DNA of 52,198 nucleotides from Acidobacteriota bacterium (GTDB taxonomy: Bacteria > Acidobacteriota > Terriglobia > Bryobacterales > Bryobacteraceae): positions 1 to 52,198 of the forward strand of contig JAPKZB010000069.1 in assembly GCA_026393985.1 (NCBI GenBank). Reading direction: 5' to 3'. The position numbers and the translations under genes were made by a program. The notes beneath the pieces are model-generated. The model was not told where the DNA came from, searched no databases, and saw nothing but the letters and a program-made list of their open reading frames with translations. Positions 36,486 through 44,346 of this stretch are shown one piece after another. The first letter of the stretch is position 1, and every line of letters begins with the position of its first letter.

Positions 36486-37769
36486 ATGCGACTTCCCGTC
36501 CTTGCCCTGCTCCTCACCCTCACCCTCCCCCTCGCGCTGGTCGCCCAGCAACCCGCCATCCTCGCCGCCGTCGACCGCCAGGCCGCCCCCGCCCTCACGC
36601 TGCTCGAATCCCTCGTCAACCAGAACTCCGGCACCTTCCACCCCGCCGGCGTCCGCGCCATGGCCGAACTCACCCGTAAAGAGTTCGACGCTCTCGGCTT
36701 CACGACGCGCCTCCTCCCCATGGACGCCGTCAATCGCGGCCCCCACCTCATCGCCGAACACAAAGGCAACGGCGGCAAACCCGTCTTACTCATCGGTCAC
36801 CTCGATACCGTCTTTGAACCCGCCAGCCCCTTCCAAAAATTCGAACGCAAAGGCCCCGGCGCCACCGGACCCGGCGTCGCCGACATGAAAGGCGGCATCG
36901 TCGTCCTCCTCACCGCCCTCCGCGCCCTCCACGCCGCTGGCCAGCTCGCCCCCCTCCCCCTCACCGTCATGCTCACCGGCGACGAAGAAGAGCCCGGCCG
37001 CCGCCCTGACCTCCCCAACCACTCCCGGCTTGAAATGGTCCGCCTCGCCAAACTCTCCCGAGCCGCCCTCAGCTTTGAAGGCGGTATCAAAGGCCTTGGC
37101 TTCGATTACGCCACCACCGCCCGCCGCGGCTACCTCGGCTGGGAGGTCCGCTCCACCGGCAAAGCCGGCCACTCCGGCCAGGTCTTCACGGAAAGCTCCG
37201 GCTACGGCGCCATCTACGAAATCAGCCGCGTCATCTCCACCTTTGAACAAACCCTCAAAGAGCCCAACCTCACCTTCAACGCCGGCCTCCTCCTCGGCGG
37301 CGGCGCCGTCCAGGCCGATGCCGACGGCAAAGCCACCGCCGACGGGAAACCCAACATCATCGCCGCCCAGGCCCTCGCCCGCGGCGAAGTCCGCGCCCTC
37401 GAACCCGCCCAGGTCAGCCGCATCAAAGACCGCATGTACGCCATCGTCGCCAAGAGCCTCCCGGGCACCCAATCCGAAATCAAGTTCGTCGAAGGCGCCC
37501 CTCCCATGCCCCCCACCCCCGGCAACCGCCGCCTCCTCAAGCTCTACGACCAAGCCAGCCGCGCCGCCAACCTCGGCCCCATCGAAGAGCTCGACCCCAT
37601 GCAGCGCGGCGCCGGCGATATCTCCTACATCGCCGCCTACGTCGACTGCCTCGACGGCCTCGGCGCCGTCGGCGCCGGCACCCACGCCGTTGGCGAATCC
37701 GTCGAACTCGACAGCCTCACCAAGCAAGCCAAACGCGCCGCCCTCCTCCTCTACCGCCTGGGCCGCTAA
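36486..37769 (+). CDS. Secreted M20 family peptidase
   Basis: A 427-residue zinc peptidase of the M20 (glutamate carboxypeptidase-like) family. The leader is MRLPVLALLLTLTLPLALVA. Metal and catalytic residues: His 105 and Asp 107 in GHLDT, Asp 133 in VADMKGG, the Glu pair in GDEEEPG (167-169), and a late His in GTHAVGE. A dimerisation domain lies in the middle. ATG 36486 is chosen for the leader; TAAGGAG abuts it directly, an unusually tight spacing. The stop shares four bases with the convergent sulfatase gene. Confidence 0.93.
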   Translation: MRLPVLALLLTLTLPLALVAQQPAILAAVDRQAAPALTLLESLVNQNSGTFHPAGVRAMAELTRKEFDALGFTTRLLPMDAVNRGPHLIAEHKGNGGKPVLLIGHLDTVFEPASPFQKFERKGPGATGPGVADMKGGIVVLLTALRALHAAGQLAPLPLTVMLTGDEEEPGRRPDLPNHSRLEMVRLAKLSRAALSFEGGIKGLGFDYATTARRGYLGWEVRSTGKAGHSGQVFTESSGYGAIYEISRVISTFEQTLKEPNLTFNAGLLLGGGAVQADADGKATADGKPNIIAAQALARGEVRALEPAQVSRIKDRMYAIVAKSLPGTQSEIKFVEGAPPMPPTPGNRRLLKLYDQASRAANLGPIEELDPMQRGAGDISYIAAYVDCLDGLGAVGAGTHAVGESVELDSLTKQAKRAALLLYRLGR

Positions 37770-39283
37770 GCGCCGCCCTCCGCCTCGCGCACCGCCGGCA
37801 TCCGGTCCACAAAGCCGCAGCCTGTCTTCCGCAGCTCCGCGATCGCCGCCGCCCGCAACCGCCGCAACGCCCCCTGGTGCTCCCGCTTCACCGCCAGGTT
37901 ATCCAGCTCCTCGGGGTCTTTGGCGAGGTCATACAGCTCTTCGAGGTCGGTCACCAGCGGCCGGACATACTTTAGGTTCTTCTCCCGCAGCATCACGTAC
38001 CACGGCACCCCGCCGTGCAGAATATGCTCGGGATCAGTCGGAATCGCGTTCGTGTCCGAGCCAAAACTATGCCCCGTCGCCGCCAGCAGCACCGGATGCG
38101 GCCACGCCCGCCCCGGGTCCCGCAGCAGCGGCGACAGATCATGGCCATGCATCGCCCACGGCAGCTTCAGGCCCGCGAAGGCGAAAAAGGTCGGCGGCAG
38201 GTCCGCGCCCCGCACCGGCGTCTCGCACACCTTGCCCGCCGGAATCCGCCCCGGCATCGAGAAAATCAGCGGCGAGCGGATGTTGGCATCGTAGGCAGCA
38301 ATCTTGATCCCCCGGAACCCGTGCTGCCCGAACGCCAGCCCCTGGTCCGAGGTGAAGCAAACCAGCGTATTCTCCCGCTGCCCGGACTTGTCGAGCGCGT
38401 CCAGAATCCGACCCACCCCCTCGTCAATCGCCAGCACCCCCTGGTGATACTGCCGCACCCACGCATTCAGCGACCGCCGGTTGAACACCGGCCTGCCGTT
38501 GGCGTCCTTTTCCCACATGTTGATCTTCTGCGCCCAGTCCGGCTTGCCCGCCCGCGGCGGGAAGATATCGGCCGGCACAGCGAAGTCAATCCCCGCCAAC
38601 TCCTCCAAATGGCGCTGCGCCGGCTGATACGGCCCGTGCACCGCCCCGTAGCACAGCCACAGGTACCACGGCTTCGATCCGTCGCCCCGCGCCCGGTCTC
38701 TGTTCTCGATAAACTCAATCGCCCAGTCCGTGTACTGGTCCGTCGAATACCGCTTCAGTATCTCCGTCTTACCACCGTGGTAAGTAATCGGCTGGTCGTA
38801 GTAGTAATGCGTGGCCGTGCTCGTGAACTTCGGCCGGTTCCAGACGAGCTGATAGTCCCAGTCCCGCCCGAACCCCGTATCGGTCCCGACGTGCCACTTC
38901 CCAATCTGCCCGGTCACGTAGCCGTTCTCGCGGAAAACCTTTGGCCAGAACGGGCACTTCGCGGCGTCGTAGTCACAGCCGGGATACTCCCCCACCATGT
39001 GCATCGACTCGACGCCATACTGCAGATGCCCCGTCAGCATCGTCGCCCGCGAAGGCATGCACCAGGCGCCGTTATACGCCGCCGTAAACCGGACCCCCTG
39101 CGCCGCCAGCCGGTCGATGTTTGGCGTCTTCACCCACGGATAGGCCTCTTTGTAGCAGCTCAGCGTCCGGTAGGAGTGGTCGTCGGTGTAGACGAACAGG
39201 ATGTTTGGCCGTTTGGCCGGGGCGGCCAGCAGAGAAGGAAGGACGCTGCCCAGCAGCGCGCGGCGCGAGATCGAATCTGCCAT
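37766..39283 (-). CDS. Secreted sulfatase
   Basis: A 505-residue alkaline-phosphatase-fold sulfatase. The leader MADSISRRALLGSVLPSLLA has the twin-arginine pattern. Metal ligands begin in FVYTDDHS (34-35). The formylglycine site is CMPSRATMLTG, with Cys 75 in a C-x-P-S-R context, so activation by a formylglycine-generating enzyme is needed; the SUMF1-fold protein at 16022 lacks the needed cysteine. The late metal motif is FTSDQGLAFGQHG. ATG 39283 is chosen. TATGAT (complement of 39291-39296) is seven bases upstream. The substrate is unknown; sulfated polysaccharide is plausible. Confidence 0.94.
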   Translation of the reverse strand: MADSISRRALLGSVLPSLLAAPAKRPNILFVYTDDHSYRTLSCYKEAYPWVKTPNIDRLAAQGVRFTAAYNGAWCMPSRATMLTGHLQYGVESMHMVGEYPGCDYDAAKCPFWPKVFRENGYVTGQIGKWHVGTDTGFGRDWDYQLVWNRPKFTSTATHYYYDQPITYHGGKTEILKRYSTDQYTDWAIEFIENRDRARGDGSKPWYLWLCYGAVHGPYQPAQRHLEELAGIDFAVPADIFPPRAGKPDWAQKINMWEKDANGRPVFNRRSLNAWVRQYHQGVLAIDEGVGRILDALDKSGQRENTLVCFTSDQGLAFGQHGFRGIKIAAYDANIRSPLIFSMPGRIPAGKVCETPVRGADLPPTFFAFAGLKLPWAMHGHDLSPLLRDPGRAWPHPVLLAATGHSFGSDTNAIPTDPEHILHGGVPWYVMLREKNLKYVRPLVTDLEELYDLAKDPEELDNLAVKREHQGALRRLRAAAIAELRKTGCGFVDRMPAVREAEGGA

Positions 39284-39500
39284 AGCCGCTATCATACACG
39301 CCTTCCCCCGCCCGTAACCCGCCCCGCGCCGGGGCCTACGGTTCGCCCACTTACTCTCAGGTAAAACGAGGGCAACCCGGAATTCGCCATTAGTAAAAAA
39401 TGTACCATAAGTACGGTATCGCAAGCCGCCCACTATAACTTATCCTAGGTACGAAGGTACCGGCATCCAAACCGCGACATGGATGCCCAGGAGCACTATT
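39284..39500. promoter_or_regulatory. Divergent promoter region of the sulfatase and S8 peptidase genes
   Basis: A 217-base gap. For the sulfatase, TATGAT at the complement of 39291-39296 lies seven bases before ATG with no ribosome site. For the peptidase, TATAAC at 39434-39439 is a candidate -10 box with no clear -35. A GTAC-rich stretch sits at 39401-39465 (GTACC, AGTACGGTA, GGTACGAAGGTACC), which could be a binding site. No RNA gene is seen. Confidence 0.35.
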
Positions 39501-41402
39501 TTGACTTACAAAACAACCAAGCACAAAGGGATCGCCGTAGCCGGAGTACTCCTCCTGCTCACCGCCGCCCCCGCCTGGACCCAGGACGATAAGCTCGCCC
39601 CCGACCTCGCCAACCTCGCCGAGGACCAAACCATCGACGTCATCATCCAACTCCAGGAACCCGGTGCCCGCCCCGGCGCCCGCCGCCAGCCCACCGCCTT
39701 CACGCCCACCGCCGGCGTCAACCTCAGCGCCCACCGCCCCGTCTCCGAACTCGGCATCATCCGCGGCCTCTCCGCCCGCGTCGGCCGCGCCGCCCTCGCC
39801 TCCCTCGCCGCCGACCCCCGCGTCAAATACATCTCCCCGGACCGCCCCGTCAGCGCCAGCCTCGAATTCGCTACCCCCGCCGTCTTCGCCGACGTCGCCC
39901 ACAGGTCCGGCCTCACCGGCGCCGGCGTCGGCATCGCCCTCATTGACAGCGGCGTCTTCCCGCAGAGCGACTTCCAAACCCCGCTCTGCAATACTTCTCA
40001 CCGCATCGTCTACAGCGAATCCTTCGTGGTCAACGAACCCGCCATCCGCCAAACCGATTGGTACGGCCACGGAACCCACGTTGCCGGCGTGCTCGCCGGC
40101 AACGGGAATACCTGCGACACCACCCGAACCTACTCCCGCCGCTTCACCGGCGTCGCCCCCCACGCTAACCTCATCAACCTCCGCGTCCTCGACAAAGATG
40201 GCAGAGGCACCGATTCCGCCGTCATCCGCGCCATCGACCGCGTCATCCAACTCAAAACCCAGCACAACATCCGCGTCATCAACCTCTCCCTCGGCCGCCG
40301 CATTCTCGAATCCTACACCAAAGACCCCCTCTGCCAAGCCGTCGAACGGGCTTGGGCCGCCGGCATCGTCGTCGTCGTCGCCGCCGGCAACCGCGGCCGC
40401 GACAACTCCTTCAACACCAACGGCTACGGCACCATCGGCTCCCCCGGCAATGACCCCTATGTCATCACCGTCGGCGCCATGCGCGACATGGGCACCGTCT
40501 CCCGCGCCGACGACCTCATCGCCTCCTACAGCTCCAAAGGCCCCACCGCGCTCGACAAAGTGGTCAAGCCGGACCTCGTCGCCCCCGGCAATCGCCTCGT
40601 CGCGCCGCAGCGAGGAACAACCCCCTTATGCCGAACGACCACTGATTCGTACTGGGGTATCTCCTCAGATTGCCTTTCCGGCACCCCGATACTCGCCGCT
40701 GCCTTTCCCGGCAACTTCCTCTTGCCGAATGCCTACTCGACTGCGATACCGACAACGCCAACGGGGGCCACCCTTGCGCCGAGGCCCACCAGCGAAGTTC
40801 CAGTAGCACCGTCAGTTTCTAACTTGGGGGCTTACATGGAACTTTCCGGCACCAGCATGGCCGCCCCCATGGTCGCCGGCGCCGCCGCCCTCCTCGTCCA
40901 GAAGTTCGGCCCCGCCGTCACCCCCGACACCATCAAAGCCAAACTCATGAAGTCGGCCACCAAGTCGTTCCCAACGCGCAGCACCTTCGGCAACCAAACC
41001 ATTCAGTACGACATGTTCACCGTCGGCGCCGGCTACCTCGATGTCCTGGCCGCCCTCAACAACCCCGACACCGCCCCCGCCGGCAAAGCCGCCCTCTCCC
41101 CCACGGCCACCTACACCTGCGCCGCCACCGGCGGCACCGGCTGCGTCAAAATCACCCACGCCGCCAACTCCTTCTTCACCAACTCCAAAACCGCCACCAC
41201 CTGGGGCAGCTCCGTCCTCTGGGGCGACAGCGTCCTCTGGGGCGATAGCGTCCTCTGGGGCGATAGCGTCGTCTGGGGCGACTCCCGCAGTCGCGGCTTC
41301 AGCGTCCTCTGGGGCGATAGCGTCCTCTGGGGCGACAGCGTCCTCTGGGGCGATGGCAAAGGCGTCTTCCCCATGGCAATCCTCGGCGAAGGCGACAAAT
41401 AA
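39501..41402 (+). CDS. Secreted S8 subtilisin-type peptidase with C-terminal WGDS repeats
   Basis: A 633-residue serine peptidase. A leader (TTKHKGIAVAGVLLLL) is followed by an inhibitor-like propeptide (DVIIQLQEPGARPG, VKYISPDRP). The catalytic domain has Asp in IALIDSGV, His in HGTHVAG and Ser in SGTSMAAPMVAGAA. The oxyanion Asn is in AAGNRG. An insert with weaker C bias lies before the Ser. The tail has nine six-residue units of VLWGDS type. TTG at 39501 is chosen because AGGAG is seven bases upstream; ATG 39483 is an alternative without a site. It is divergent from the sulfatase and followed by a hairpin. Confidence 0.94.
   Translation: MTYKTTKHKGIAVAGVLLLLTAAPAWTQDDKLAPDLANLAEDQTIDVIIQLQEPGARPGARRQPTAFTPTAGVNLSAHRPVSELGIIRGLSARVGRAALASLAADPRVKYISPDRPVSASLEFATPAVFADVAHRSGLTGAGVGIALIDSGVFPQSDFQTPLCNTSHRIVYSESFVVNEPAIRQTDWYGHGTHVAGVLAGNGNTCDTTRTYSRRFTGVAPHANLINLRVLDKDGRGTDSAVIRAIDRVIQLKTQHNIRVINLSLGRRILESYTKDPLCQAVERAWAAGIVVVVAAGNRGRDNSFNTNGYGTIGSPGNDPYVITVGAMRDMGTVSRADDLIASYSSKGPTALDKVVKPDLVAPGNRLVAPQRGTTPLCRTTTDSYWGISSDCLSGTPILAAAFPGNFLLPNAYSTAIPTTPTGATLAPRPTSEVPVAPSVSNLGAYMELSGTSMAAPMVAGAAALLVQKFGPAVTPDTIKAKLMKSATKSFPTRSTFGNQTIQYDMFTVGAGYLDVLAALNNPDTAPAGKAALSPTATYTCAATGGTGCVKITHAANSFFTNSKTATTWGSSVLWGDSVLWGDSVLWGDSVVWGDSRSRGFSVLWGDSVLWGDSVLWGDGKGVFPMAILGEGDK
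41196..41357 (+). repeat. Nine 18-base units encoding VLWGDS-type hexapeptides
   Basis: The array encodes TTWGSS, three VLWGDS, VVWGDS, RSRGFS, two VLWGDS and VLWGDG, in phase. The DNA unit is GTCCTCTGGGGCGACAGC with silent changes (GAC/GAT). The first and sixth units are diverged, which suggests age at those points and recent copying in the rest. The WGDS tail is at the end of an exported peptidase and could act in surface attachment or sorting. Confidence 0.93.
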
Positions 41403-41423
41403 ACCCTCACCAGGAACCAGCTC

Positions 41424-41449
41424 TTCGGGAGGCCTCACCGCCTCCCGAA
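41424..41449. terminator. Hairpin between the convergent S8 peptidase and TetR genes
   Basis: TTCGGGAGGC-CTCACC-GCCTCCCGAA: ten-base perfect stem with a six-base loop. It begins 22 bases after the peptidase stop and overlaps the TetR stop (41435-41437). There is no T-run on either side, so it is an imperfect terminator candidate that could serve both strands. Confidence 0.5.
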
Positions 41450-42010
41450 CAGCCGCAACACCGCCTCAATATGCCGCTCCTGCGCGGCCCGACCACCCAA
41501 CCCCTCCCCCAGGTTCCCGTCCAGCAGCAGCGTCGCCAGCCCATGCACCAACGACCAGTGCAAAGACGTCAACGCCTCCCGCTCCTCCTCGCCCGCCCCC
41601 TCCCCCGCCAACTCCGCCACCAGCCCCTGCAACACCCCAAACGTCCGCTCCCCCTCCGCCTCCACTTCCGGAAATCGCTTCAAATCCGTTAACTCCGGCC
41701 GGAACATCAACCGAAAATACACCGGCTCGTCCAGCGCAAACAGAACGTAGGCCCGCCCCACCTGCTCCAACCTCTCCCGAATCCCCCCCCGCCCCGCCGA
41801 CGCCTCCGCCAAACGGTCCCCCAACACCGCAAATCCCCGCCCCACCAGCGCCGCTACAATCGCCGCCTTGTCCGCAAAGTAATGATACGGCGCCTGATGG
41901 CTCACCCCCGCCCGACGCGCCACCTCCCGCATCGACAGCCCAGCCAACCCCGCCTCCGCGATCAACTGCTCACTGGCCTCCAACACCCGCACCCGCAAAT
42001 CCATAGACAT
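41435..42010 (-). CDS. TetR-family transcription regulator
   Basis: A 191-residue regulator. The N-terminal helix-turn-helix reads MDLRVRVLEASEQLIAEAG, then LSMREVARRAGVSHQAPYHYF, the TetR signature. The C-terminal helical ligand domain resembles the TetR C-domain (WHG type: LHWSLVHGLATLLLDG). ATG 42010 is chosen with GGAG three bases upstream; ATG 42004 is also possible. A much longer upstream frame is the shadow of the SDR gene. It likely represses the divergent SDR gene 60 bases away. No inducer can be read. Confidence 0.9.
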   Translation of the reverse strand: MSMDLRVRVLEASEQLIAEAGLAGLSMREVARRAGVSHQAPYHYFADKAAIVAALVGRGFAVLGDRLAEASAGRGGIRERLEQVGRAYVLFALDEPVYFRLMFRPELTDLKRFPEVEAEGERTFGVLQGLVAELAGEGAGEEEREALTSLHWSLVHGLATLLLDGNLGEGLGGRAAQERHIEAVLRLFGRR

Positions 42011-42033
42011 ACGCTCCAGCCTGACACAGCCCC

Positions 42034-42076
42034 TTGACACCGTCAACACCATCATGTTAGACATTGTCACATGACA
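42034..42076. promoter_or_regulatory. Promoter and palindromic operator candidates between TetR and SDR
   Basis: Three inverted repeats line up: TTGAC-ACC-GTCAA (42034-42046), ATGT-TAG-ACAT (42054-42064) and TGTCA-CA-TGACA (42065-42076), the last overlapping the SDR ATG. TTGACA (42034-42039) with TAGACA (42058-42063) can form a plus-strand promoter, spacing 18, with the -10 box seven bases before ATG. TGACACCGTC also occurs twice (42035, 42072). This suits TetR binding over the promoter. Confidence 0.6.
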
Positions 42077-42865
42077 CCGTCTAGCCCACCCGCCATCATC
42101 CTCCTCACCGGCGCCTCCTCCGGCATCGGCGCCGCCCTCGCCCAAAGCCTCGCAAGCCGCCGCGCCCACCTCCTCCTCACCGCCCGCTCCGCCGACCGCC
42201 TCACCGCGCTCGCCCAACGCATCCACGCCGCCGGCGGCAGCGCCACCGTCCTCCCCCTCGACCTCGCCGCCCCCGGCGCCGCCCGCCACCTCTTCGACGA
42301 AGTCCAACGCCTCGGCCTCCCCATCGACACCCTCATTAACTGCGCCGGCTTCGGCCTCTTCGGACCCCTCGCCGACAACGACCCCGCACGCCTCTCCCAG
42401 ATGCTCCAGCTCAACGTTGTCGCCCTCACCGAACTGACCCGCCTGTTCCTCCCCGAACTCCTCGCCCGCCGCGGCACAGTGCTCAACATCGCCTCCACCG
42501 CCGCCTTCCAACCCGCCCCCTACATGGCCGCCTACGGCGCAACCAAAGCCTACGTCCTCTCCCTCTCGGAAGCCCTCTGGGCCGAATACCGCTCCCGCGG
42601 CCTCCGCGTCGCCGCCGTCTGCCCCGGCCCCGTCGAAACGCCCTTCCTCGACGCCATGGGCGCCGCCGTCCGGTCCACTCCCCTCTTCCGCGCCCCCCTC
42701 ACCGTCGACGAGGTCGTCCAAGCCTGCCTCCGCGCCCTCGACTCCCCCGGCCCCACCCACATCGTCGGCCTCCGCAACCGGCTCATGGCCCAGTCCGCCC
42801 GCTTCACCCCCCGCGGCCTCCTCGCCCGCATCAGCGGCGCCTTCCTCGCCCCGCCCGCTCCTTAG
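42071..42865 (+). CDS. Short-chain dehydrogenase/reductase
   Basis: A 264-residue classical SDR. The nucleotide motif is LLTGASSGIGAALAQ, the NAG-like stretch is INCAGFGLFG, Ser is in NIASTAAF, and the catalytic pair is YGATK. The adenine-binding end favours NADP(H) with TARSADRL. PGPVETPF follows. The C-terminus has a DltE/YqjQ-like tail. The substrate is unknown. The divergent TetR gene is the likely regulator. The stop shares four bases with the convergent enolase-superfamily gene. Confidence 0.94.
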   Translation: MTPSSPPAIILLTGASSGIGAALAQSLASRRAHLLLTARSADRLTALAQRIHAAGGSATVLPLDLAAPGAARHLFDEVQRLGLPIDTLINCAGFGLFGPLADNDPARLSQMLQLNVVALTELTRLFLPELLARRGTVLNIASTAAFQPAPYMAAYGATKAYVLSLSEALWAEYRSRGLRVAAVCPGPVETPFLDAMGAAVRSTPLFRAPLTVDEVVQACLRALDSPGPTHIVGLRNRLMAQSARFTPRGLLARISGAFLAPPAP

Positions 42866-44115
42866 GGCCGCCCCAGGCGCCAGTACGGCGCCGCATCCGG
42901 CGGCCGGATCGCCGTTAACGCCCCCGTATAGTGCCGCAGATCGTGCGGTACATACGGGTGCTTGGCCGCCTCCGCCTCGTTCAACTCCAGGCCCAGGCCC
43001 GGCTTGTCCGGAATCACCATCTCGCCGTCAATGATTTCCAGATCCTCCCGCACCACATCCTTCCGCCACGGCACATCCGTCACCACCGTTTCGAGCATCA
43101 CAAAATTAGGCGTCGAAGCCGCAATCTGCAGCGTCATCGCGTTGCACACCGGCCCGTTGGGATTGTGCGCCGAAATCGGCCGGTCCTCCACCAGTCCCAA
43201 ACTGCAAACCCGCTTCGTCTCGAGCATCCCCCCCACGTGAATCACGTCCGGCTGCAGATAGTCCACCGCCCCCAACCGCAGCGCCTCCTGAAACCGCTCC
43301 ACGTCGTAAAACCGCTCCCCGGTGGCCACCGCCAACGGCATCCCCCGCTTCACCTCCGCCAGCGACCGCAGGTTCTCCGGCAGCACCGGCTCCTCGTAGA
43401 ACAGCGGTCGCAGCGGCGCCAACCGCTGCCCCATCGCCACCGCCGTCGGCACATCCAGCCGCCCGTGCGCCTCCACCAGAATGTCCACCCGGGGCCCCAC
43501 CGCCTCCCGTACCGCCGCCACCCGCGCCACGGCCATCTCCTGCTCGGCCGGGCTCATCGTCAGGTAAGCCTTCCCGAACGGATCAAACTTCAACGCCTGA
43601 AACCCCTGCTGCACCGTCGCCGCCGCCTTCGCCGCAAACTCCTCCGGCCGGTTCGCCCCCGTAAACCAACCGTTGGCGTAACACTTGATCCGGTCCCGGT
43701 AACGCCCGCCCAGCAGTTCATATACCGGCACCCCCAGCGCCTTACCCTTGATGTCCAGCAGCGCCGCCTCCACCGCCGCCAGCGCACTGCGCAGAATCAC
43801 CCCGTTTCGCCAGTACGACTCCCGCCGCAGGATGTGCGTGTGGTATTCGACAGCAAATGGATCCTTCCCCACCAGGTAGCGGCTCATGTTCCGGATCGCC
43901 GCTTCGACGGTCAATTCGTTCATCTCCGTCGTCCCCTCGCCCAACCCGGTCAGCCCCTGGTCCGTCGTAATCTTCACAAACACCCAGTTACAGCGGAAAG
44001 CGTCCACGACGAACGTCTTCAGCCCGGTAATCTTCAATTTAGGGGCCGCCGCCAGTGCGGCGCCCGGCGCCAGCAGCAGCGGCAGTAGCTCTCTTCTTCG
44101 CATCAGGATTGGCAT
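42862..44115 (-). CDS. Secreted enolase-superfamily (mandelate racemase/muconate lactonizing) protein
   Basis: A 417-residue enolase-superfamily enzyme of the galactonate-dehydratase-like group. The leader MRRRELLPLLLAPGAALAAA is twin-arginine-like; starts at 44115 and 44103 are both possible. Metal-binding and barrel segments: LVEAHGRLDV, YEEPVLPENL, LAVATGERFYD, LQPDVIHVGGMLETKRV and the His in SAHNPNGPV. Such enzymes dehydrate sugar acids. Export is unusual for the group but recurs in related soil bacteria. The reaction is not certain. Confidence 0.88.
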   Translation of the reverse strand: MPILMRRRELLPLLLAPGAALAAAPKLKITGLKTFVVDAFRCNWVFVKITTDQGLTGLGEGTTEMNELTVEAAIRNMSRYLVGKDPFAVEYHTHILRRESYWRNGVILRSALAAVEAALLDIKGKALGVPVYELLGGRYRDRIKCYANGWFTGANRPEEFAAKAAATVQQGFQALKFDPFGKAYLTMSPAEQEMAVARVAAVREAVGPRVDILVEAHGRLDVPTAVAMGQRLAPLRPLFYEEPVLPENLRSLAEVKRGMPLAVATGERFYDVERFQEALRLGAVDYLQPDVIHVGGMLETKRVCSLGLVEDRPISAHNPNGPVCNAMTLQIAASTPNFVMLETVVTDVPWRKDVVREDLEIIDGEMVIPDKPGLGLELNEAEAAKHPYVPHDLRHYTGALTAIRPPDAAPYWRLGRP

Positions 44116-44159
44116 CGGATTTTATCCAAAGCCTATCACCTCCGCGCCAAACGCAGTAA

Positions 44160-44206
44160 GGCTGAAGGTGGAGATTCACCAGATTCAGGGTCATCTTGCA
44201 CCCTGC
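44160..44206. other. Short hairpins in the 231-base gap upstream of the enolase-superfamily gene
   Basis: CAGGGT (44186-44191) pairs with ACCCTG (44200-44205) around an 8-base loop, and GGTG/CACC pair nearby (44167-44180). No T-run follows. The rest of the gap to the TonB receptor stop shows nothing I recognise. It could be the enolase gene's leader or a weak end for the TonB gene. Confidence 0.3.
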
Positions 44207-44346
44207 TAATGACGATCTCACCCCCATTCTGCCGCCCTCCATCGTGAAGCATTGCCGCCTCCCGGCGCTCTCCCGATCTCCCTTCTCCCCTGCGGGATCA
44301 GGTCCACTGCTTCCGGTTCCCGCCCGTCGAATCCCCCGCCGCTGCC

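Noticed and set aside
41196-41357. CRISPR-like array from regularly spaced repeats.
   Set aside because: Units are 18 bases with no spacers and encode an in-frame peptide repeat.
42071-42760. N-terminal extension of the TetR frame through the SDR gene.
   Set aside because: The extension is Gly-rich antisense of a real SDR with intact TGASSGIG and YxxxK motifs; TetR begins at its own helix-turn-helix.
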